From Allobosea sp. Root483D1 (GTDB taxonomy: Bacteria; Pseudomonadota; Alphaproteobacteria; Rhizobiales; Beijerinckiaceae): 33,671 bases of DNA. Positions 24,352 through 32,200 of this stretch are shown piece after piece. Where the stretch lies: contig NZ_LMJW01000020.1 of the NCBI RefSeq assembly GCF_001429505.1, positions 725,655 to 759,325 on the forward strand. Reading direction: 5' to 3'. Position 1 is the first letter of the stretch. Each line of letters begins with the position of its first letter. The translations under genes and the position numbers were made by a program. Below the pieces are notes generated by a model, which worked only from the letters and a program-made list of their open reading frames with translations, ran no database searches and was not told where the DNA came from.

Positions 24352-25590
24352 ATGTCTCCTCCCAAATCGCAGCTCGAGCGGCCGGCCTTCGCGCGCTGGC
24401 TCTCGACCGGCAACAGCATCACCCAGCAGTTCATGGCGATCGGCGGGCGGGCAGACGTCGTCAGTCTCGCGGGCGGGCTGCCCGCGGCCGAGCTCTACCC
24501 CGTCGAGGCGATCGCGGCGGCGCAGGAGCGGGCGCTGACGCGCTGGGGCACGCAGATCCTCGAATACGGCCCGATCGAAGGGCTGCCGGCGCTGCGGGCG
24601 GCGATCGCCGAGCGCTTCACCGCGACGACCGGGCGCCGTTTCGGACCTGAAAACGTGCTGCTGACGACGGGCGCGATGCAGGGGCTCGACCTCGTCGGCA
24701 AGGCGCTGGTCGATCCCGGCGAGCTGATCCTCTCGCAGTTCCCGACCTATCTCGGCGCGCTCGATGCCTGGCGCCCGCGCATGCCGCGCTACGAGAGGCT
24801 CGACTGGAGCCTGCAGGCGCCGGGCTTCGACGCGGCGCTGCGCCAGGCCAAGTTCGTCTATGCCGTGCCGAACTACTCCAACCCGACGGGCGTGCTGGTG
24901 CCGCAGGTTGAGCGCGCCGCCCTGCTCGACAAGGTCGAGGCGGCCGGGACCTGGCTGCTCGAGGACGATCCCTATCTGCCGCTGCAGTTCGACGGGCCGG
25001 CCGGGCCGAGCATGCTGGCCCATCATGCGCAGCGCCATCCGAACGGCGCCTATGCCGGGCCGGTGATCTATCTAGGCACGCTGTCGAAGAGCCTGGTGCC
25101 CGGCTTGCGCGTCGGCTGGGTCGTGGCCGACGCTTCGCTGATTGCGACGCTGGCCTTGGCCAAGCAGTCGACCGACATCGCTTCCAGCCTGCTGACGCAG
25201 GCCATCGCGCTGGAGATGATCGAGAGCGATTTCGAGGCGCAGCACATCCCGAAGATCGTCGCGACCTATCGCGAGCGGCGCGATGCGCTGTGCGCCGCCG
25301 CGGCGACACATCTCTCCGACTGGTTCGAGTGGGAGGTGCCGCCCGGTGGCATGTTCGTCTGGATGCGGGCCAGGGACGGCGCGATCGACACCGACGCACT
25401 CTATACCCATGCGCTGGCCGAGAATGTCGCCTTCGTGCCGTCGAGCGTGTTCGATCCGACCGGCGCGCTGAAGAGCGCCATGCGGGTCAATTTCACCCGC
25501 TCGCCGCCGGAGGTACTGGTCGAGGGCGTGCGCCGGCTGGAGCGGGCGGTGCGCCGCCTTCTCGCCGAGCGGCCCGGCCGGGCGGCGTGA
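24352..25590 (+). CDS. PLP-dependent aminotransferase, fold type I (2-aminoadipate/MocR-like class)
   Basis: This 412-residue enzyme of the aminotransferase class I/II family transfers an amino group to a 2-oxoacid. Features are the start SLAGGLPAAELYP, the YGPIEGLPALR loop, NPTG at 178-181, the PLP-contacting EDDPY at 204-208, the Schiff-base lysine K246 in TLSKSLVPGLRVGW, and a C-terminal carboxylate-binding Arg in MRVNFTRSP. It resembles stand-alone 2-aminoadipate-type transaminases without the GntR DNA-binding domain of MocR regulators. The substrate is not assigned. The RraA-type gene follows after 31 bp, so the two probably form an operon. The start has only a weak ribosome binding site. 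Confidence 0.88.
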   Translation: MSPPKSQLERPAFARWLSTGNSITQQFMAIGGRADVVSLAGGLPAAELYPVEAIAAAQERALTRWGTQILEYGPIEGLPALRAAIAERFTATTGRRFGPENVLLTTGAMQGLDLVGKALVDPGELILSQFPTYLGALDAWRPRMPRYERLDWSLQAPGFDAALRQAKFVYAVPNYSNPTGVLVPQVERAALLDKVEAAGTWLLEDDPYLPLQFDGPAGPSMLAHHAQRHPNGAYAGPVIYLGTLSKSLVPGLRVGWVVADASLIATLALAKQSTDIASSLLTQAIALEMIESDFEAQHIPKIVATYRERRDALCAAAATHLSDWFEWEVPPGGMFVWMRARDGAIDTDALYTHALAENVAFVPSSVFDPTGALKSAMRVNFTRSPPEVLVEGVRRLERAVRRLLAERPGRAA

Positions 25591-25621
25591 TCCCAAGAAG
25601 CAACAGACCGAGGAAACGCCG

Positions 25622-26293
25622 ATGCCGACCCGTCTCGCCACGCCCGCCCATCCGCGCCTGCCGCAAGCCCTGATCGAGGCCTGGCAGGGCGTGCCGAGCT
25701 CGGTGATCGCCGACCAGCTCGGCGGCACCGGCCATGCCGACCCGGCGATCCGGCCGACCCGTCCCTTCGCGCCGGGCAAGCGCCTGGTCGGCCAGGCGAT
25801 CACCGCCTGGTGCGAGCCGGCCGATTACGGGCCGGTGCATCATGCGATCGGCATCGCCGAGCGCGGCGACGTCATCGTGGTCGCGGCGGGCGGTCGCAAG
25901 GATGCGGCGATGATCGGCGACCTGCTTGGCGGCGCGGCAAGGCGAAAGGGCATCGCGGGCGTCGTGGTCGACGGCGCGGTGCGTGATGTCGGGCCGGTGT
26001 CGCAATGGCCAGACTTCGTCTTCTTCTCGCGCTGGGTCATGCCGCGCGGCCCGTCCTCGATGGAGCGCGGCATCGTCAACGGGCCGATCGTCTTCGGCGG
26101 CGTCGCCGTCCATCCGCACGATCTCGTCGTCGGCGACGATGACGGGCTCGTCTTCGTGCCGCATGGCCTGGTCGAGGCGAAGCTCGCGCCGTGCCTCGCG
26201 CGGGTGAAGGCCGAGGCGGAATGGGAGGTGCTACTCGCCGGCGGCGCCTCGACGGTCGAGACCTTCAAGGTGCCGCCGATGGAGAAGCTTTGA
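25622..26293 (+). CDS. RraA-family protein, likely HMG aldolase / oxaloacetate decarboxylase
   Basis: This 223-residue protein has the RraA/HMG-aldolase fold. Members cleave 4-hydroxy-4-methyl-2-oxoglutarate to two pyruvates and often decarboxylate oxaloacetate, using a divalent metal. The catalytic pattern is present: G99-D100 (MIGDLLGGAARRKG) and R121-D122 (VVVDGAVRD). E. coli-type RraA RNase E inhibitors lack parts of this set, so an enzyme is more likely than the RNase regulator. GAGGAAAC supports the ATG. It follows the aminotransferase gene by 31 bp and is convergent with the SDR gene, 6 bp away. The substrate pairing with the aminotransferase is inference. Confidence 0.85.
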   Translation: MPTRLATPAHPRLPQALIEAWQGVPSSVIADQLGGTGHADPAIRPTRPFAPGKRLVGQAITAWCEPADYGPVHHAIGIAERGDVIVVAAGGRKDAAMIGDLLGGAARRKGIAGVVVDGAVRDVGPVSQWPDFVFFSRWVMPRGPSSMERGIVNGPIVFGGVAVHPHDLVVGDDDGLVFVPHGLVEAKLAPCLARVKAEAEWEVLLAGGASTVETFKVPPMEKL

Positions 26294-26299
26294 GCGGCT

Positions 26300-26992
26300 T
26301 CAGAAGCTCTCGACCCAGGGCCTGAGCTCGACCTCGAGCGACCAGGCGCTGCGCGGCTGCCTGAGCACGTCGAGATAGCTCTGGGCGATGGCGTCCGGGT
26401 CGAGCGTGTTGTCGTTCGCATCGGGGCGGTTTGCGCTGCGCACGCCGCCATCGATGACGAAATGCGCGACATGGATGCCCTTAGGCCCGAGCTCGCGCGC
26501 TGCGCTTTGCGCCAGCCCGCGCAAAGCGAACTTGCCCATGGCGAACGGCGCCGACAGCGCAAAGCCCTTGATGCCAGCCGTCGCGCCGGTGAGCAGGATC
26601 GCGCCGCGCCCATGCGGCAGCATCCGCCGCGCCGCCTGCTGCGTCACCAGGAAGGCGCCGTAGGCGGTGACCGCGAGCGCCTGCGCGACACCTGCCGGAT
26701 CGAGTTCCGCGATCGGCCCGCGCAGGCGGCCGCTGGCGTTGTAGATGACGATGTCGGGCTCGCCGATCCCGGCCTCCGCCGCCTCGAACAGGCCGGCGAC
26801 GGCGGCCGGATCGGCGGCGTCGACTGCGAAGGTCGCAGCGCCGGTTTCCGCTGCCAGTGCCGCGAGCTTCTCGGTGTTGCGCGCGGCAAGGCCGACCTTG
26901 ATGCCTTGGGCGGCAAGCGCGCGGGCGACCGACGCGCTGATGCCCGAGCCGGCTCCGACGATCAGGGCGCTGCGATAGGGAAGGGAGGTCAT
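26300..26992 (-). CDS. SDR-family protein with Phe in place of the catalytic Tyr
   Basis: This 230-residue short-chain dehydrogenase/reductase-fold protein has an N-terminal nucleotide-binding glycine motif (VGAGSGISASVARAL) and the NAS segment (IYNASGRLRG). The substrate-site motif reads FAMGK instead of YxxxK: the Tyr that acts as acid/base in nearly all active SDRs is Phe here, while the Lys is kept. A subset of SDRs with this change exists, and its chemistry is unclear to me. The following FALRGLAQSAARELGPKGIHV block is well conserved. It lies 14 bp behind the MFS gene, so it is the last gene of a marR-MFS-SDR unit. GGAG about 9 bases upstream supports the ATG. Confidence 0.85.
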   Translation of the reverse strand: MTSLPYRSALIVGAGSGISASVARALAAQGIKVGLAARNTEKLAALAAETGAATFAVDAADPAAVAGLFEAAEAGIGEPDIVIYNASGRLRGPIAELDPAGVAQALAVTAYGAFLVTQQAARRMLPHGRGAILLTGATAGIKGFALSAPFAMGKFALRGLAQSAARELGPKGIHVAHFVIDGGVRSANRPDANDNTLDPDAIAQSYLDVLRQPRSAWSLEVELRPWVESF

Positions 26993-27006
26993 TGTGGTAT
27001 CTCCGT

Positions 27007-28320
27007 TCAGGCGGCCGCGGGTACGGGCTTGGCCTCGCCGCCCCGCATCATGATGCAGAAGCCGGCGGCGAAGAGGCAGAGCGCACCGGCGATGAAGAAG
27101 GCCGGCAGATAACTGTCATAGACGGTGCGGCTGAAGCCGGCGCCATAGGCGGCGAAGGCGGCGCCGAGCTGGTGGCCGGTGAAGATCCAGCCGAAGACGA
27201 GGGTCGCCTTGTCGCCGAAACGGTCGGCGGCGAGCTTGATCGTCGGCGGCACGGTCGCGACCCAGTCGAGCCCGTAGAACACTGCAAAGATCGAGAGGCC
27301 GTAGAACGAGAAGTCGGTGAACGGCAGGAACAGCAGCGAGAGCCCGCGCAGGCCGTAATACCAGAACAGCAGCCAACGGCTGTCATAGCGGTCCGAGAGC
27401 CAGCCTGAGCCGACCGTGCCGAGGAAGTCGAAGATGCCGATCACGGCGAGCACGCTCGCCGCCGTCACCGCCGCCATGCCGTAATCGCCGCAGAGCGAGA
27501 CGAAATGGGTCTGCACCAGCCCGTTGGTGCTGGCGCCGCAGACGAAGAAGGTGCCGAACAGGATCCAGAAGGTGCTTGTCTTCGCAGCTTCGCGCAGCGC
27601 GACGATGGGGGAGACGAGCATCGCCTTGAGGCTGGTGGCTTGCGCCGGGGCCGGCACGATCTGCGTCCCGCCATAAGGGGCAAGGCCGACATCGGCCGGC
27701 CGGTCGCGCATCAGGGCGAGCACGCCGACCGCGGCGAGCGCGATCATGCCGAGCACGAAGAGCATGGCGGCGCGCCAGCCGACCTGCTCGGTCAACGATG
27801 CGAGCAGAGGCAGGAAGACGAGCTGGCCGGTCGCGGTGCTGGCGGTGAGCAGGCCGACGACCAGGCCGCGGCGATGCACGAACCAGCGTGTCGCGACGGT
27901 GGCGCCGAGCACCATGGCGGTGAGCCCGGTGCCGAAGCCGAGCACGATCCCCCAGAGCAGCACCAGCTGCCAGAGCTGCGTCATGGCGAAGGAGCCGAGG
28001 ATGCTCGCCGCGATCAGGCTGAGCGCGACCATGGCGACGGGCCGGACGCCGAAGCGGTTCATGAAGGCGGCGGCGAAGGGCGCCATCAGCCCGAACAGCA
28101 GGAGCCGAACCGCCAGCGCCGAGGAGATCTCGGAGGTCGCCCAGCCGAACTCCTTCTGCAGCGGCTGGATCAGCACGCCCGGTGCGCCGACGGCGCCGGC
28201 GGTGACCAGCATGGTGAGGAAGGTCACCGCCGCCACGGCCCAGCCATAATGGATGCCGCGGCGGGCGAAGGCGGCGGCGAGGCCGGCGGGTTGAACCGGT
28301 TCAGCGAGATCTGTCGGCAT
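27007..28320 (-). CDS. MFS transporter, monocarboxylate/oxalate-formate antiporter-like
   Basis: This 437-residue inner-membrane transporter has about twelve hydrophobic helices. The N-terminal segment HYGWAVAAVTFLTMLV, followed by GVLIQPLQKEFGW, resembles the monocarboxylate/oxalate-formate-like branch of the MFS; the cargo is probably an organic acid, but this is inference. The ATG at 28320 has AAGGAA about 9 bases upstream; the longer open frame to 28446 runs back into marR in another frame and is rejected. The gene lies 46 bp behind marR and 14 bp before the SDR gene, all on the minus strand. A copy of the candidate MarR operator lies 17 bp upstream of the start. Confidence 0.87.
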   Translation of the reverse strand: MPTDLAEPVQPAGLAAAFARRGIHYGWAVAAVTFLTMLVTAGAVGAPGVLIQPLQKEFGWATSEISSALAVRLLLFGLMAPFAAAFMNRFGVRPVAMVALSLIAASILGSFAMTQLWQLVLLWGIVLGFGTGLTAMVLGATVATRWFVHRRGLVVGLLTASTATGQLVFLPLLASLTEQVGWRAAMLFVLGMIALAAVGVLALMRDRPADVGLAPYGGTQIVPAPAQATSLKAMLVSPIVALREAAKTSTFWILFGTFFVCGASTNGLVQTHFVSLCGDYGMAAVTAASVLAVIGIFDFLGTVGSGWLSDRYDSRWLLFWYYGLRGLSLLFLPFTDFSFYGLSIFAVFYGLDWVATVPPTIKLAADRFGDKATLVFGWIFTGHQLGAAFAAYGAGFSRTVYDSYLPAFFIAGALCLFAAGFCIMMRGGEAKPVPAAA

Positions 28321-28337
28321 GGCTGGGTTCCTTTTAC

Positions 28338-28350
28338 GGGTATATGCCCG
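28338..28350. promoter_or_regulatory. Candidate MarR operator, copy A (upstream of MFS gene)
   Basis: The 13-mer GGGTATATGCCCG is a near-palindrome (10 of the 12 positions in GGGTATATGCCC are symmetric). It lies in the 46-bp gap between marR and the MFS gene, 17 bp upstream of the MFS start. The identical 13-mer occurs upstream of marR, and I saw it nowhere else in the window. Confidence 0.6.
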
Positions 28351-28366
28351 CATGTGCATGAGAAAA

Positions 28367-28765
28367 TCAGAGTGAATCGAGCGCCGTGTGCAGCTGTTGC
28401 ATGAATTCGACGCCCAGACGGTCGTCGAGAGACTTCTGGGCGCCATCCCACAGGGGAGCGCCGTCTTCCAGAACCTTGTGACCGGCCTGCGTCAGCGTGA
28501 CCGTGGCCTCGCGCTGGTCCTCGCCGCGGCCGAGTTCGACCAGGCCCATCTTCTCGAGCACGCGGACGTTGCGCCCAATGGTCGAGCGGTCGAGCTCGAC
28601 GCGCCGGCCGAGTGCGGTCAGCGTCACCGGTTCGACCCGGGCGATCGAGCGCATCAGGCTGAACTGCGCGATGTTGACGCCGACCGGAGCGATCGTCTCG
28701 TCATAGAAGGCGATCATCCGGCGCGAGGCCGAGCGCAAGGTCGTGCAAATGCAGGGAACCGACAT
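28367..28765 (-). CDS. MarR-family transcriptional regulator
   Basis: This 132-residue winged-helix protein of the MarR family would act as a dimer that releases DNA when it binds a small molecule. The recognition region is LTALGRRVELDRSTIGRNVRVLEKMGLVEL, shown here in part as ELDRSTIGRNVRVLEK; the wing follows with GEDQREATVTLT. The N-terminus carries two close cysteines (CICTTLR), a possible redox site. The ATG at 28765 gives the usual length; an in-frame start at 28855 would add 30 atypical residues. No clear ribosome binding site is seen, because the candidate operator occupies that place. It is the first gene of the unit with the MFS and SDR genes. The inducer is unknown. Confidence 0.87.
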   Translation of the reverse strand: MSVPCICTTLRSASRRMIAFYDETIAPVGVNIAQFSLMRSIARVEPVTLTALGRRVELDRSTIGRNVRVLEKMGLVELGRGEDQREATVTLTQAGHKVLEDGAPLWDGAQKSLDDRLGVEFMQQLHTALDSL

Positions 28766-28772
28766 AGATTGT

Positions 28773-28785
28773 GGGTATATGCCCG
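28773..28785. promoter_or_regulatory. Candidate MarR operator, copy B (upstream of marR)
   Basis: This second exact copy of GGGTATATGCCCG is 7 bp upstream of the marR start codon and in the same orientation as copy A. Binding here would block marR transcription or initiation, consistent with MarR autorepression. Confidence 0.6.
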
Positions 28786-28838
28786 TGATTCCGGAATTGC
28801 AAGTCGCCGACTGGTTCGTGGGAACCGGAATGTCGAAC

Positions 28839-28856
28839 TGTGACTCAACTGTCACA
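28839..28856. promoter_or_regulatory. Dyad TGTGAC-N6-GTCACA
   Basis: The perfect 6-bp arms with a 6-bp spacer resemble Crp/Fnr-type half sites (TGTGA/TCACA), but the distance between the TGTGA and TCACA cores is 8 rather than the usual 6. It lies between marR and the autotransporter gene and may bind a dimeric regulator of either. Confidence 0.4.
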
Positions 28857-29202
28857 TGCCCACGGATTAATCAGCCACGGCCGTCCGCATGTTGCCCTTG
28901 CGTCAGGCTAGCGTAAACTCGCTACGAGGATCGGGCTGTATTGCGCGACATTCAGGTTGCAAGCGGAGGCGCGGCTTGCGTGGCCAGCTTCGAGGTCAAC
29001 CGCTCCGTGACATGGCTTATTTTGTCGCTTCGTGGACGATAATCCAGCGCCACCGAAAGAATCGTAGCCGTTTACAGCACGTCGGCGATGAGTTTCTGAC
29101 ACGGAGGATTTGCGACAACCGCTACCATCGACTTCTGCGAATGATGGTTCATTGCTTCGAGGGGCGCCGCAGCCTCGCATAGACCTGCGGCAGGGGGATT
29201 TG

Positions 29203-32200
29203 GTGACGTCGATGTTCGTGCCCGTGGTCGCGTACCGCGCGCCGCTCGCTTTGCGTCTGCTCGCGGGCACGGCGTTCCTGTCGATCGCCATGACATTCGC
29301 CGGGCCTGCGGTGGCCGATGGCGGAGCAGGCGGAAATCGCAGTTCCTTCGGCTCCGGTGGTGGTGCGGGAGGCATCAACGTACCCACCGCGGCCGGCGGG
29401 GCCGGCGGCAATGGCAGCAACGACTATGGCGGCGGCGGCGGCGGCGGCGCGGGCGCTGGAACCGGCGGCGCCGGCGGGGTGGGCGCAGCGTTCGGCGGAG
29501 GAAATGGCGGGACCGGCGGCGTCCACGGCATCGTGCAAGCGACGATTCCGCTGAGTGCGACGCCAGGCAGTGCAGGTGACCCCGGCGCCGGTTCAGGCAG
29601 CGGCGCCGGCGGTGGCGGTGGTGCCGGCGGTTATGGCGCTGTCGTGACCGGAGGTGGCTCAGGCACCGTCAGCGGCGCGATCACGGGCGGTGCGGGTGGC
29701 GCGGGCGGCGCGTCGACCGGTAATTTCGACCAGGGCGGCTCCGGCGGCTCGGGCGGCGTCGGGCTGCTCTTCACCTCCGGCGGCGCGACGCTGATGGTCA
29801 CCGGTGCGATCCAGGGCGGCAACGGCGGCGTTCGCGGCAGCTCGAACGGTATTGGCGGCCCCGGCGCCCATGGCCCCGGTGGCCAGGGCATTGTCGGCTC
29901 GAACCTGACGATCATCAATAGCGGCACGATCGAAGGCGGCCTGTCCGGCGACGGCACGACCCGGGCGGCGGCGCTTCATTTCACCGGCGGCGGCAACACC
30001 CTCACCTTCCTCAACGCCACCACCGGCGTGAGCGGTGGCATCGTCATCGACTCCGGCGCGCTGGCCTTCAACCAGTCGACCGCCATCACGGTCGGCAACG
30101 TCATCAGCGGTGGCGGCGGCGTGAACAAGCAGGGCAACGGCACGCTGACGCTGTCCGGCTCCAATACCTATACCGGCGGCACGACGCTGACCGCGGGCAA
30201 GCTCGTGGTCTCGCAGAACGCCAATCTCGGCGCGCCCTCAGGCAACCTCAACTTCAACGGCGGCACCTTACAGGTGACCTCGGGCTTCACGACGGCGCGA
30301 ACGGCGACCCTCGTCTTTTCGAGCACGATCGAGGTGGATGCCGGCCAGAGCTTCACCATGAGCGGTGCGATCGGTGGTGCGGGAACCTTGACCAAGACCG
30401 GAGGCGGGACGCTGACGCTCTCCGGTTCCAATACCTATTTCGGCGGCACGACGATCTCGGATGGCACGGTCTCGGTCTCGTCCGACGCCAATCTCGGTGC
30501 GGCTTCGGGCGGGCTCACCTTCAACGGCGCCAGCACCCTGCAGGTGACGGGGAGCTTCACCACGGCGCGGGCAACGGTGCTCAACGCCAACGGCGCGGTC
30601 GAGGTGACCGCCGGCCAGAACTTCACCATGGGCGGCGCCATTTCCGGCACGGGCGGCGTCATCAAGACCGGCACCGGCACGCTGACCCTGACTGGCACCA
30701 ACACGTATACCGGCGGCACGACGATCTCCGACGGGACGGTGTCGATCTCGTCGGACGCCAATCTCGGTAATGCCAACACGCCGATCACGCTGAACAATGC
30801 GACGAATGTCGGCGGGGCAGGGACTGGAGCCGACGCGGTGCTGCGCACGACGGCGACGTTCTCGAGCAGCCGGAACATCGCCTTCACGAGCTCCGGTGGT
30901 GGTCGCATCGAGACCGATGCGGGAACGACGCTGACGCTGTCCGGCGCGATCACCACCGGCGGCAGCGCCAGCTTCATCAAGCAGGGCGCCGGCACGCTGG
31001 TGCTCACCGGCGACAGCTCGGCCAATTATGCCGGCCGGACCTGGGTCAACGACGGCACGCTGCGGATCGAAGGCGGCGGTAAGCTCGGCAGCACGACCAC
31101 CGGCGGGCAGGCCTATATCAGCAACGGCGCGACCGCGATCGTCACCGGCCTGGGATCGAGCTGGGAGACCTTCGGCGCGATGCGGGTCGGCGAGCACGGC
31201 TCGGGCACGCTGCGCATCGAGAATGGCGGCTCGGTGAAGACTGGCGGGGGCTCGGGCACTGTCGGCATCGTCGGCGGCGGTGGCGACAGCTCGGTCACGA
31301 TCACCGGGGCGGGCTCGCAATGGGTCGGCAACGGCACGCAGGTCTATATCGGCCATTCCAACGCCGGCACGCTGACGCTCTCCGACGGCGGCAAGTTCGA
31401 GCTCACGGGCGCCAATTCGACGCTACAGGCCGGCCTCGTCGGTGGCACTGCCGGCGGCACGATCAACATCGGCGCGGCCGAGGGCAGCGCCGCCGCCGCG
31501 GCGGGCGTGCTGCTCGTTGGCACCGTCGCCCTGAACACCAGCGCCAGCAAGATCGTCTTCAACCACACCAGCAGCAGTTACAGTTTCGCGCCGACGATCA
31601 GCGGGGCCGGCTCGGTGCGCCAGGTCGCCGGCACGACGATCCTGACCGGCATCACCACCTATTCCGGCGCGACGGCGGTTACGGGTGGGACGCTGCGAGC
31701 CGGACAGGCGGGCTCCTTCTCGGCGAACTCGGCCTTCACGCTGTCGAGCGGCACAACCCTCGATCTCGCTGGCTTCAATCAGACGATCGGTTCGCTCGCC
31801 GGGGCTGGCGCGGTCACGCTCGGCGCCGGCACGCTGACCGCGGGTGGCAACAATACCTCGACGACCTTCTCGGGATCGATCACCGGCGCGGGTGGCTTCA
31901 CCAAGGCCGGCAGCGGCACGTTGATGCTGTCGGGCACTAGCACTTATTCGGGCGCAACGGCGGTCACGGGCGGGACGCTGCGGGCCGGACAGGCGGACTC
32001 CTTCTCGGCAAGCTCGGCCTTCACGCTGTCGAGCGGGACGACCCTCGATCTCGATGGCTTCAATCAGACGATCGGCTCGCTCGGCGGGGCTGGCGCGGTC
32101 ACGCTCGGCGCCGGCTCGCTGACCGCGGGTGGCAACAACACCTCGACGATCTTCTCGGGATCGGTCACCGGCACGGGTGGCTTCACCAAGACCGGCAGCG

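Larger units (their letters stand above)
28766..29202. other. Non-coding promoter region between marR and autotransporter gene
   Basis: This 437-bp interval separates the divergent marR and autotransporter genes and is less GC-rich than its flanks. It contains operator copy B, a 10-bp palindrome ATTCCGGAAT (28788-28797), the dyads GGTTC-N4-GAACC (28813-28826), TGTGAC-N6-GTCACA (28839-28856) and TAGCG-N6-CGCTA (28909-28924). A weak open frame at 28889-29182 has no ribosome binding site or recognisable protein features and is not called. No RNA gene was recognised. Confidence 0.6.

Noticed and set aside
28839..28856. Canonical Crp binding site
   Set aside because: The TGTGA and TCACA cores are 8 bp apart, not 6, so it is listed only as an unassigned dyad.
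28889..29182. 97-codon plus-strand open frame before the autotransporter
   Set aside because: No ribosome binding site, no recognisable features and atypical composition; treated as non-coding.
29428..29448. Phase-variable on/off switch by repeat slippage
   Set aside because: The unit is a triplet in frame with the gene, so slippage cannot shift the frame.
30268..31356. Long minus-strand open frame in the autotransporter region
   Set aside because: Antisense reading of GC-rich repeat codons; Arg/Ala/Asp-rich with no features.
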